From: an uncultured Aquimarina sp.
GTDB taxonomy: Bacteria; Bacteroidota; Bacteroidia; Flavobacteriales; Flavobacteriaceae
Length of the DNA stretch: 64,000 nt
Reading direction: 5' to 3'
NCBI GenBank assembly: GCA_947503135.1
Contig: CANNCQ010000010.1
Coordinates: 20,114-84,113 of the forward strand
This document shows, piece by piece, positions 38,317 to 46,113 of the stretch. Every line of letters starts with the position of its first letter. Position 1 is the first letter of the stretch. Below the pieces are notes generated by a model, which saw only the letters and a list, made by a program, of their open reading frames with translations, was not told the DNA's origin and ran no database searches. The translations under genes and the position numbers were made by a program.

Positions 38317-38778
38317 TTAAATTCTGTTGGCTATTTTTTGACAAGCACTTTCTAATAATGAATAAACATGATCAAAACCAGCATCACCTCCGTAATAAGG
38401 GTCTGGAACCTCTGCATCATCATTTGGGAAAAATTCGTTTAAAATTAATCTAACTTTTCGTCTATCTGCTTCGGAAGTAGCTAATTCTAACACATTATGA
38501 TAATTTTCCAAATCCATCACAAAAATAAAATCAAACATTTCAAAATGTTTAGTTTTAAATTGTTGTGCCTTTTGCTTTGAAATATCTATTCCATTTTTTT
38601 TAGCAACTGCTACAGATCTAGGGTCTGGAGATTTACCCTGATGGTAATTCGCCGTTCCTGCAGAATCAATATTATACTTTTTTGAGTCTAATTTACTTTT
38701 TAAAATACCTTCGGCTAAAGGAGATCTACAAATATTCCCCAAACACACCATTAAAACATTAATTGATGTATTTTTCAT
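38317..38778 (-). CDS. Low-molecular-weight protein tyrosine phosphatase
   Basis: The 153 residues have the P-loop CLGNICRSP (nucleophile Cys 12, Arg 18 in CX5R) near the N-terminus and the general-acid motif VPDPYYGG near residue 128. Members dephosphorylate tyrosine kinases of exopolysaccharide systems or act on arsenate or arginine phosphate; no kinase or capsule gene is visible here. Its ATG begins at the base directly after the dnaA stop, so it is co-transcribed with dnaA. Confidence 0.92.
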   Translation of the reverse strand: MKNTSINVLMVCLGNICRSPLAEGILKSKLDSKKYNIDSAGTANYHQGKSPDPRSVAVAKKNGIDISKQKAQQFKTKHFEMFDFIFVMDLENYHNVLELATSEADRRKVRLILNEFFPNDDAEVPDPYYGGDAGFDHVYSLLESACQKIANRI

Positions 38779-40206
38779 TTACATAGAAAGTTTGTGAGTA
38801 AGATCTTCAACGTATTTTTTAAATTGTTTATCTGTTGTACTTAGGTTATTTACTGTTTTACAAGCATGCAATACAGTTGCGTGATCTCTTTTTCCGATTT
38901 GACTACCAATACTTGCTAATGAAGCTTTGGTTAATTTTTTTGAGAAATACATAGCTAATTGACGTGCTTGCACTATATGCCTTTTTCTTGTTTTAGATTG
39001 AAGCGTTTCAACATCCATAGAAAAATAGTCGCTAACGACCTTTTGGATGTACTCAATAGAGACTTCTCGTTTAGTGTTTTTTACGTAATTTTCAACAAGC
39101 GTATTAGCTAAATCTAACGTAATTTCTTGCTTATTGTATGAAGAATGCGCTATTAAAGAAATTATAGCACCCTCCAACTCTCTAATATTTGTTTTAATAT
39201 TATTAGCTAAAAATTGTACAATTTCTTCAGGCATCTCTACACCATCTTGAAAAAGTTTATTATTAATTATTGATATACGTGTTTCATAATCCGGAAAATT
39301 TAATTCTGCGGATAATCCCCATTTAAATCGAGACAACAAACGCTGTTCAATATCTTGCATATCAACAGGTGCTTTATCCGAAGTTAAAATTACCTGCTTT
39401 CCGTTTTGGTGTAAATGGTTAAAAATATGAAAGAAAACATCTTGTGTACCCGCTTTACCTGAAAGGAACTGTACATCATCAACTATTAGAACATCTATAA
39501 TTTGATAAAAATGAATAAAATCATTTCTATTATTCTTTTTTACAGACTCTATGTATTGTTGTGTAAATTTTTCTGCTGAAACATATAACACTGTTTTTTC
39601 AGGAAATTTTTCCTTAACCTCAACACCAATGGCGTGTGCTAAGTGCGTTTTCCCTAAACCTACTCCTCCAAAAATAAGTAACGGATTGAAAGAAGTTCCC
39701 CCTGGTTTGTTTGCAATCGCATAACCAGCAGATCGAGCCAACCTGTTAGAATCACCTTCTAAAAAATTTTCAAAATTAAAGTTTATGTTTAATTGAGAAT
39801 CAATTTTAACATCTCTAATCCCTGGAATAACAAATGGGTTTTTTAATTCCGGGTTTTTAACTTTAAGAGGCACGTTCACTTCCTGTGTCTTCATACTAGC
39901 TCTATTTGAACTAGGAAGATTTTCGGTAAATGATTTATTTTCCTCTTTAGAATTCCCCATATTAATAACATAGAGCAGTTTTGCATTTTCGCCTAGTTCT
40001 CGAACTAAGGCGCTTTTTAAAATTTTAACATAATGCTCTTCTAACCACTCATAAAAAAATTTACTAGGCACTTGAATACTCAATGCATCCTGTGTTAATT
40101 TAACAGCTTTGATTGGTTCAAACCAAGTTCTGTAAGATTGTGGTGAGATATTATCCTGAATATAAGTCAGACAATTTCCCCATACAACTTCTGCTGTTAT
40201 AGTCAT
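38779..40206 (-). CDS. dnaA: Chromosomal replication initiator DnaA
   Basis: DnaA binds 9-bp boxes at oriC, melts the origin and loads helicase. Domain I (about 1-85), a short variable domain II, the AAA+ domain III with Walker A GGVGLGKT and Walker B VDDVQFL, and the domain IV helix-turn-helix with KRDHATVLHACKTV (DNA-recognition signature) are all present in 475 residues. The ATG at 40206 is certain from the domain I beginning. The gene heads a leftward unit with the phosphatase and methylase. No dnaN, recF or cluster of DnaA boxes lies nearby, so oriC is probably elsewhere. Confidence 0.97.
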   Translation of the reverse strand: MTITAEVVWGNCLTYIQDNISPQSYRTWFEPIKAVKLTQDALSIQVPSKFFYEWLEEHYVKILKSALVRELGENAKLLYVINMGNSKEENKSFTENLPSSNRASMKTQEVNVPLKVKNPELKNPFVIPGIRDVKIDSQLNINFNFENFLEGDSNRLARSAGYAIANKPGGTSFNPLLIFGGVGLGKTHLAHAIGVEVKEKFPEKTVLYVSAEKFTQQYIESVKKNNRNDFIHFYQIIDVLIVDDVQFLSGKAGTQDVFFHIFNHLHQNGKQVILTSDKAPVDMQDIEQRLLSRFKWGLSAELNFPDYETRISIINNKLFQDGVEMPEEIVQFLANNIKTNIRELEGAIISLIAHSSYNKQEITLDLANTLVENYVKNTKREVSIEYIQKVVSDYFSMDVETLQSKTRKRHIVQARQLAMYFSKKLTKASLASIGSQIGKRDHATVLHACKTVNNLSTTDKQFKKYVEDLTHKLSM

Positions 40207-40406
40207 AGTTTTTTTTAAGTTTGCTGTTGTGTTAATGTACTCAAATTAGAATAATTTACCTTTTGGTAAGTACCCCTTTGAAGTAGTACAAATATGTGAA
40301 CAAAATGGGATATAAAAAAACCAACTTCATATTGGATTTGTTCTTTTTTTTACCTACTCTAAAATTAATAATTGAAAAAAAAATCGCAAATCAAAAAATC
40401 GTTTAA

Positions 40407-40829
40407 ATGCTAAAAAAAACTTCAAAAAGCAAACTAAAAGTAAGGTATGCTGAAACAGATCAAATGGGAGTAGTATATCATGGAAATTATGCTCAATATT
40501 TTGAAGTAGCCCGTATAGAATGGCTAGATAAAATAGGAATTTCGTACAAAAAAATGGAAGAGAATGGTATTATGCTTCCCGTGGTTTCTTTAAGTACCAA
40601 ATTTATTAAATCTGCACTTTTTGACGATGTATTAACAATTACTACACGTATTAAAAAAATGCCTACTGCAAAAATTGAATTTGAATATGATATTCACAAT
40701 CATAATGGGGAATTATTAACACAAGGTGAAACTGTTTTAGTTTTCATATCCATGGAAAGTAAACGCCCTGTAAAATGCCCAAATAATGTAATTGAGCTTA
40801 TCAAAAATTATAAAGGAATAGAGGAATAG
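40407..40829 (+). CDS. Hotdog-fold acyl-CoA thioesterase (YbgC/FadM type)
   Basis: The 140-residue 4HBT-family protein has the opening KLKVRYAETDQMGVVYHGNY with Asp and His in the active-site positions of YbgC/FadM, followed by FEVARIEWL. It would hydrolyse acyl-CoA or acyl-ACP thioesters. It is divergent from dnaA and converges on the polyketide operon, so it could release or proofread acyl chains for that pathway, but it could equally be a housekeeping enzyme. Its last codons and stop lie inside an 8-base tandem repeat that continues downstream. Confidence 0.9.
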   Translation: MLKKTSKSKLKVRYAETDQMGVVYHGNYAQYFEVARIEWLDKIGISYKKMEENGIMLPVVSLSTKFIKSALFDDVLTITTRIKKMPTAKIEFEYDIHNHNGELLTQGETVLVFISMESKRPVKCPNNVIELIKNYKGIEE

Positions 40830-40867
40830 AGGAATAGAGGAATAGAGGAATAGAGGAATAGAGGAAT
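40815..40867 (+). repeat. Tandem 8-mer GGAATAGA, 6.6 copies
   Basis: Six exact copies of GGAATAGA run from 40815 to 40862, and a partial seventh (GGAAT) ends at 40867. The thioesterase stop TAG (40827-40829) is inside the second copy, so gain or loss of later copies would not change that protein. The array fills most of the gap between the thioesterase gene and the convergent phosphopantetheinyl transferase gene. Confidence 0.95.
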
Positions 40868-40904
40868 CTATATAAATTATCGTTTATAAAACAAATAGGC
40901 AAAT

Positions 40905-41471
40905 TTAATTAAAACAAATTCCAGCAAATTCCCCATGATGAGTTATAGAAACTGATTTATTTTGAACTAAATTTCTATAAAACAGTTTAGGCACACCTAA
41001 GCTGTTTTTTTTTAGCGACAAAGAATTCGTGTATAAATTATATAGTTCTGCGAAACGGTCTATTAATTGAGCTTTACAATAGGCACTAGCGTTTTGTTTG
41101 TTTACGCTAAGCAACTCTGACATTACTTTTTTGTTATTCAATGATTCTGCAATCGTGTAAATGTATGATGTAGCTTTTTCTGTAACCGTAGAAAATTTTT
41201 CATTTTCTATGATTACAAATCCTTTAGTATCGTTAATAACAGAAGCTTCTATTTTTTGGGGACTATAAAAAGGCAGGTTATTTTTTTGAATATGAATTTT
41301 ATAAGCACTCTCTTTCATACTCCACAACCTCCAAATAGTTTCAAACTCATTATCAGAATTATGTATTGCTGTTTTTTCTAGAGGTGTAAATATTTTATTT
41401 ATAAATCGAGGGTCTTTCCACCTCGATTCTTGATTTGCGGATTGAAGGTCTACAATATCATTACCCACCAT
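40905..41471 (-). CDS. 4'-phosphopantetheinyl transferase-superfamily protein
   Basis: This enzyme attaches the phosphopantetheine arm of CoA to the serine of a carrier protein. The 188 residues have VGNDIVDL with the Mg-binding Asp (D5/D8) and WSMKESAYK (W50-K58), the exact WxxKExxxK motif of the superfamily. The length is between AcpS and Sfp types. It is the last gene of the leftward polyketide operon, 4 bases after the ACP gene, so its substrate is most likely that ACP. Confidence 0.9.
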   Translation of the reverse strand: MVGNDIVDLQSANQESRWKDPRFINKIFTPLEKTAIHNSDNEFETIWRLWSMKESAYKIHIQKNNLPFYSPQKIEASVINDTKGFVIIENEKFSTVTEKATSYIYTIAESLNNKKVMSELLSVNKQNASAYCKAQLIDRFAELYNLYTNSLSLKKNSLGVPKLFYRNLVQNKSVSITHHGEFAGICFN

Positions 41472-41475
41472 AATT

Positions 41476-41727
41476 TTATGAATTTAACTTTCCCTCTATT
41501 ACCACCATGGCAGATTTAACTGTAGTCATTTGCTCCATATCTTCGTTAGTCATTATAATATCAAATTCATCTTCGATATCTAAAATCACATCTACCAAAT
41601 TAGCAGAATTAATTTTTAAATCATTAATAAAATTAGTTGCTTCATTCATGCTTATGAAAGCTTCTTCATCCTGAATGTATGGCTTAACAATTAATTTTAA
41701 TTTATTTATTAAATCTTCTTTTAGCAT
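41476..41727 (-). CDS. Acyl carrier protein of the polyketide operon
   Basis: This is a free-standing carrier protein of 83 residues. The pantetheine attachment serine is S41 in the segment INSANLVDVI, which replaces the usual DSL of fatty-acid ACPs with NSA. The helix II sequence VDVILDIEDEFDI is otherwise typical. The divergence from housekeeping AcpP suggests a dedicated pathway. It lies 50 bases after the ketosynthase gene and 4 bases before the phosphopantetheinyl transferase gene. Confidence 0.92.
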   Translation of the reverse strand: MLKEDLINKLKLIVKPYIQDEEAFISMNEATNFINDLKINSANLVDVILDIEDEFDIIMTNEDMEQMTTVKSAMVVIEGKLNS

Positions 41728-41777
41728 AACTTCTTTATTTGCCTTTTGTTTTTAAAACAATATAAGGCTTTCTTTTT

Positions 41778-43058
41778 CTATTTAACAATGCTATATTTCT
41801 TAAAAATAACGCAAGCATTTACATCTCCAAAACCGAAACTAGCTTTAGCTACAATTGTTACTGAAGTATCTATTTTTTTTTGTGGTATTTTTTCTTTGTC
41901 AATTAATGCTGTAATTTCTGGATGTAAGTCTTCACAATTTGTATTTGGAAAAATAAAATCTTCCTTTATCTGTAACACCGAAGCTACAGACTCAATCGCT
42001 CCAGAGGCTGTTAAACAATGGCCTATCATTGATTTTAAGGAGTTTATTGGTGGGAAGTTTACTCCTCCTCTATCTAAGGCTTTTGTCCAGTTTTCAATTT
42101 CTAAACTATCTTTTGTTGTCGCTGTTAAGTGTCCGTTTATGGTATCGATATCGTTAGGATGAATACCAGTATTTAAAATTGCTTTAGTTATACAATTTTG
42201 TACTGCTTCAGAATTTGGTGCAGTCATAGTACCTCCATTACGTTGCCCCCCAGAATTTACTGCTCCGCCTAAAACCTCAGCATAAATATTCGCTCCTCTC
42301 TCTAAAGCACTTTCAAGAGATTCTAAAACCATGGCTCCTGCCCCACTTCCTGGCACAAAGCCACTTGCTGAGGCACTTAGTGGTCTGCACCCTTGCGCTG
42401 GATTTTCATTATGTTTATAAGTCATCACACGAAGTGCATCGAAACCTCCCCATATATAAGGTCCTTCATCGGAGCAACTTCCTACTAGCATTCGTTTGGA
42501 TTGTCCGCTTACTATTCTGTCGTAGCCCAGTAAAATACTTTCTGTACCTGTGGTACAGGCAGATGAATTTGTGGTCACTTGATTACCCAATCCTAATTTA
42601 CCGCCTAAATAAGCACTTACACCACTAGCCATAGTTTGAGCTACGGTAGAACTTCCTATTCTACGTACTTTTTTATCATCAATTTTATAAATCGCTTCCC
42701 TAAATTTTTCAATTCCGGAAGTCCCTGCTCCAAACACAGTACCACTATCAAAATCTATTTCACTATTTTTATCGACTTCGAAACCAGCATCCTTCCAAGC
42801 GTCTATCCCAGCAATACAACCATATAGAATACCGGCACTACTAAATCCTCGTAACTCTAATGGTGTAAAATAATGTAACTTCTTTTCTTCTGTAATATTC
42901 GGAACTCCTGCTATAGTACACGAAAATCCTAAATTCATTAATTTAGGTTGGTGTGTAATACCCGATCTCCCTATTTTTAAGGATTCCGTAAATTCTTTTA
43001 CAGACGTTCCATTAGGTGCCACTACACCAATTCCTGTTATTACGACCCTATTTTTCAT
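41778..43058 (-). CDS. FabF-like beta-ketoacyl-ACP synthase of the polyketide operon
   Basis: This elongating condensing enzyme has 426 residues. Cys 168 (NSSACTTG), His 310 (INGHLTAT) and His 347 (MIGHCLTASG) form an intact Cys-His-His triad, so it is active rather than a chain-length factor. It shows KAS II landmarks such as VVITGIGVVAPNG and the glycine-rich PGSGAGAMVLE. The replacement of HGTST by GHLTAT marks it as divergent from housekeeping FabF. Its start overlaps the end of the dehydratase gene by 11 bases. It probably extends acyl chains on the adjacent ACP. Confidence 0.93.
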   Translation of the reverse strand: MKNRVVITGIGVVAPNGTSVKEFTESLKIGRSGITHQPKLMNLGFSCTIAGVPNITEEKKLHYFTPLELRGFSSAGILYGCIAGIDAWKDAGFEVDKNSEIDFDSGTVFGAGTSGIEKFREAIYKIDDKKVRRIGSSTVAQTMASGVSAYLGGKLGLGNQVTTNSSACTTGTESILLGYDRIVSGQSKRMLVGSCSDEGPYIWGGFDALRVMTYKHNENPAQGCRPLSASASGFVPGSGAGAMVLESLESALERGANIYAEVLGGAVNSGGQRNGGTMTAPNSEAVQNCITKAILNTGIHPNDIDTINGHLTATTKDSLEIENWTKALDRGGVNFPPINSLKSMIGHCLTASGAIESVASVLQIKEDFIFPNTNCEDLHPEITALIDKEKIPQKKIDTSVTIVAKASFGFGDVNACVIFKKYSIVK

Positions 43059-43491
43059 TTGCTATCATTCCTGAAATTGTTCCCCTACACACTAACTCCT
43101 CATTTTCGTTAAAAAGCTGTACGTTACATTTCAATTTATTAAATCTAAAATATTGTTTCTCTGAAACTACCGTTACTTTTTCATTAGGGAATACAGGTAA
43201 GAAAAAATCTATTTGACTCGATGTTAAGGCAATTGCTATTTCGTTTGATACTGTGAGTTCCTCCCTAAGCAGGTAAACCCCCATACAAACTACTCCTATT
43301 TGAGCCATTACTTCAGTAAGTATTACTCCTGGGGTGACGGGCTTGTTTTTAAAATGTCCTTTATAAAAAAAAGCTTCTTCTTTAAAAGTGTAATATCCCC
43401 TACTGGTTGTTTCAGAAATTTCAATTAACTCGTCCACAAATAAAAAAGGTAAACTATAAGGTAATTTTGCTATAATTTCTTGACGAGTCAT
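43048..43491 (-). CDS. FabZ/FabA-like 3-hydroxyacyl-ACP dehydratase
   Basis: The 147-residue hotdog-fold enzyme has His 46 in YKGHFKNKPVTPGV and Glu 60 in LTEVMAQ, which match the FabZ catalytic pair. It removes water from 3-hydroxyacyl-ACP. It lies 20 bases after the enoyl-reductase-like gene and overlaps the ketosynthase gene by 11 bases, within the polyketide operon. A FabA-type isomerase function cannot be excluded. Confidence 0.9.
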   Translation of the reverse strand: MTRQEIIAKLPYSLPFLFVDELIEISETTSRGYYTFKEEAFFYKGHFKNKPVTPGVILTEVMAQIGVVCMGVYLLREELTVSNEIAIALTSSQIDFFLPVFPNEKVTVVSEKQYFRFNKLKCNVQLFNENEELVCRGTISGMIANEK

Positions 43492-43511
43492 TCTATAAAA
43501 TTTAATTCTTT

Positions 43512-44306
43512 TTAACTCAAGTGCTCTCCACCATCTACTTTTATAACCGTTCCATTAATCCATTTGGCTTCGTCTTTACTCAATAAATAAACCACATCTG
43601 CTACATCTTTTGGATTGGTTAATCGGTTATAAGGGTTTCTCTTTATACTATGGGCGATAATAGTATCATTACCAGGAATCATCTGTAAAGAATCTGTATT
43701 TGTAACCCCTGCTTGAATGCAATTTGCTGTAATGTTGTAAGGAGCAAATTCTAGAGCTATATTTCTTGTAATTGCTTCTATAGCTGCCTTAGCAGCAGAA
43801 ACAGCAGCATAACTTCCCCAAGGCTTTGTATTTCCTTCACTAGTAAAACTTATAATTCTTGCTTCATTTGCAAATAGGTTTTCTTTAAAAACTAATTTTA
43901 CCCAATCGTATAGGCTAATGGCCATTGCATTTAATGTGATAGCAAAATCGTCGGATGATAATTCATTTTCATTATCTGAAAGCATTGGCTTTAAATTGCC
44001 TTTAGCGATACTATGTACTAAAACTCTAATATTATTTTCACCAATAGTTTGTTTTATTTCACTAACCATTTGTTTGCTTTTATCAGTATCTAAAGCATTT
44101 ACATTAAAGCTTAATAAGCTTACGTTATTGCCTTTAATTTCATCAAAATGCTTCGTAATTTCTTGTAACTGAACTCTAGGATTTCGATGAACTATGCAAA
44201 TGTTCATTCCGTGTTTGGCAAGTTTTTTTGCAGTGGCTAATCCTAAACCGCTAGAGCCTCCTAAAATTAATGCCCAATATCCTTTTTCTTTAAATTCTAC
44301 TACCAT
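43512..44306 (-). CDS. FabL-like enoyl-ACP reductase (SDR)
   Basis: The 264-residue SDR has a GGSSGLG cofactor motif. The active site reads Y166 AAVSAA K173, that is Y-x6-K, the spacing of enoyl reductases (FabI/FabL) rather than the Y-x3-K of ketoreductases. HSIAKGNLKPM and the following AKAAIEAITRNIALEFAP and GVTNTDSLQMIPGN segments resemble FabL of Bacillus. It would saturate the acyl chain made by the neighbouring ketosynthase and dehydratase. It overlaps the type III PKS gene by 7 bases. A ketoreductase role is the less likely alternative. Confidence 0.85.
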   Translation of the reverse strand: MVVEFKEKGYWALILGGSSGLGLATAKKLAKHGMNICIVHRNPRVQLQEITKHFDEIKGNNVSLLSFNVNALDTDKSKQMVSEIKQTIGENNIRVLVHSIAKGNLKPMLSDNENELSSDDFAITLNAMAISLYDWVKLVFKENLFANEARIISFTSEGNTKPWGSYAAVSAAKAAIEAITRNIALEFAPYNITANCIQAGVTNTDSLQMIPGNDTIIAHSIKRNPYNRLTNPKDVADVVYLLSKDEAKWINGTVIKVDGGEHLS

Positions 44307-45352
44307 TCCAACAAAACTCTTTGAGCAGTAAAACCAGGCCCAAAACTTAACATAATTCCCTTTTCTCCTTTGGTTAATTTTTTATCCATAAAACGTTCTA
44401 AAACAAATAAAACGGTAGCACTACTCATATTTCCATATTCTTGTAAAATCTCCTTGGTGACATCAATATTCTTTCCATATTTACCAAAAAGTTCTTGAAT
44501 TACTTGCACTATCTTCTTCCCTCCAGGGTGAAATATTAAATTATTAACATCCGTAATTTCAAGATTATTTTTCTTTAAAAAAGGGTGAATAATATTCGGG
44601 AAATGAGCCTCAATAGTATCAGGTACAGCTTTATCTAAAATCATTTTCAAACCAGTATTCACTAAATTAAAACCCATGATATACTCGGTGTCGTAAAAAT
44701 GATACATCGCTTCATCTGTAATCGTTGGTCCTTCCTCATTTTCATAAGAAGATAAAATAACTGCGGCTGCACCATCTCCAAAAATAGCAGCACTTACTAT
44801 ATTACTCATCGAATAGTCATCTAGCTGAAAAGTTGCCGTAGGGGCTTCTACCGATACAACAATGGCTCTTTTATTAGGATTTGATTGTAAAAAATTTTTA
44901 GCATAAATCATTCCTGAAACTCCTGCTACGCACCCCATTTCCGTTACCGGTAGGCGTACTATATCTTGTTTCATTTTAAAAGTATTAATTAAATATGCAT
45001 CTAAAGAAGGAATCATAATACCAGTACAACTTACTGTAATAATGTAATCTAAATCAGTAGCTTTTAAATTAGCTTTTTTTAAGGCTTTGGTTACAGCACT
45101 ATTTGCTAATGTTACTGCCTCTCTTTTATAAATATTATTCTTTTCTTCAAAAGAAGTTTTTACAAATACATCTTTAGGGTCCATTATAGAAAAACGCTTC
45201 TCTACGCCTGCTCCTTCAAATAACTTAATTACCTTCCTTTGAAAACGCTCCTCTTTACCATGCATCCACATTTGTACTAGCGGAATAATTTCTTCTGTTT
45301 TTTTACAAAATGAAGGACTTTGAGTTGCTACTGCAGTTATTTTTACACTCAT
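44300..45352 (-). CDS. Type III polyketide synthase (chalcone synthase family)
   Basis: This homodimeric condensing enzyme extends an acyl starter with malonyl-CoA and cyclises the chain to a resorcinol, pyrone or related ring. The 350 residues have the full triad Cys 141 (TEMGCVAG), His 275 (FHPGGKK) and Asn 308 (YGNMSSATV), plus the C-terminal SFGPGFTA loop. The neighbouring ACP and FAS-type genes suggest a long or modified fatty acyl starter, as in the alkylresorcinol synthases. It sits third in the operon after the FAD and methyltransferase genes, the same trio seen with SrsA/SrsB/SrsC. The product is inferred only. Confidence 0.93.
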   Translation of the reverse strand: MSVKITAVATQSPSFCKKTEEIIPLVQMWMHGKEERFQRKVIKLFEGAGVEKRFSIMDPKDVFVKTSFEEKNNIYKREAVTLANSAVTKALKKANLKATDLDYIITVSCTGIMIPSLDAYLINTFKMKQDIVRLPVTEMGCVAGVSGMIYAKNFLQSNPNKRAIVVSVEAPTATFQLDDYSMSNIVSAAIFGDGAAAVILSSYENEEGPTITDEAMYHFYDTEYIMGFNLVNTGLKMILDKAVPDTIEAHFPNIIHPFLKKNNLEITDVNNLIFHPGGKKIVQVIQELFGKYGKNIDVTKEILQEYGNMSSATVLFVLERFMDKKLTKGEKGIMLSFGPGFTAQRVLLEW

Positions 45353-45396
45353 CTATTTTTTATTCTTTTATCTGTATTTATATACGGTAATAAGCA

Positions 45397-46113
45397 TTAT
45401 TTATTTTTAGATAGCACCCAAAGGAAACGAAATGCCCACTTCCATTGTATATCGTAAGTTGCTTGTAGTTGTTGTGACATCTGTTCCAAATCTACCTTTT
45501 TAAATCCTCTTAAAATAGAAACTAAACCATCATATTTCACCATTTTATTGGTTACAGGGAGCATAATAAGTTTATACAGGTAATATGCCATTTTATTTCT
45601 ATGTAAATCATTAACGACCACACCTAAATTAGCTTTACTCACCAATTTTTTTAAAAAATTTATTAATTCAGGCTCTTTAAAATGATGAAAAAATAAAGTA
45701 GCTAGGGCAATATCAAATTCTAATTGGTCAAAATCATTTGAAAAAATATCTACAATTTTAAAACTTATTTGGGGATAATTCAAAGAAAGTTGTTTCGCAT
45801 ACGCTATGGTATCAGGATTAGCATCAATTCCAATTAATTGAAACAAATACCCATGTTTAGTTCCTAATACTGCTAAATCTCGCAACATATCTCCATTACC
45901 ACAACCTAAATCAATAATGGTTATCATTTTGTTTTTAGGATGGTTTTGTAATACTTTTTTTACTCCATTGAGTGTCACATTATTTCCTCCTAAAAGTTTA
46001 TTTATAGTGGCTATTTTATCTAGAGTATCTCTTAATAATTTTCCTTCTAGCGTAAAATCATCCATAATTTCCTCTAGATCAGAACGATATTTGGTGTCTA
46101 CTAATAAACTCAT
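45397..46113 (-). CDS. SAM-dependent methyltransferase of the polyketide operon
   Basis: The 238-residue class I methyltransferase has the SAM-binding motif IIDLGCGNGD (66-75) and the acidic loop IGIDANPDT. The IALATLFFHHF stretch is motif IV/post-I. The family is broad (methyltransferase domain 25/11). Next to a type III PKS and an FAD enzyme, it most likely O- or C-methylates the aromatic product. Its ATG overlaps the stop of the FAD gene (ATGA). It lies 44 bases before the PKS start. Confidence 0.88.
   Translation of the reverse strand: MSLLVDTKYRSDLEEIMDDFTLEGKLLRDTLDKIATINKLLGGNNVTLNGVKKVLQNHPKNKMITIIDLGCGNGDMLRDLAVLGTKHGYLFQLIGIDANPDTIAYAKQLSLNYPQISFKIVDIFSNDFDQLEFDIALATLFFHHFKEPELINFLKKLVSKANLGVVVNDLHRNKMAYYLYKLIMLPVTNKMVKYDGLVSILRGFKKVDLEQMSQQLQATYDIQWKWAFRFLWVLSKNK

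Noticed and set aside
40207..40406. A possible oriC next to dnaA, with TGTGAACAA (reverse complement TTGTTCACA) resembling a DnaA box
   Set aside because: There is only one near-match, with no cluster of TTATNCACA boxes, no dnaN/recF neighbours and no strong AT-rich unwinding element beyond the general base composition.
41746..42162. Plus-strand open frame of 138 codons opposite the ketosynthase gene, and similar long antisense frames elsewhere (359-805, 9703-9999, 18365-18814)
   Set aside because: They lie fully within well-supported genes on the other strand and have no domain features or separate start context.
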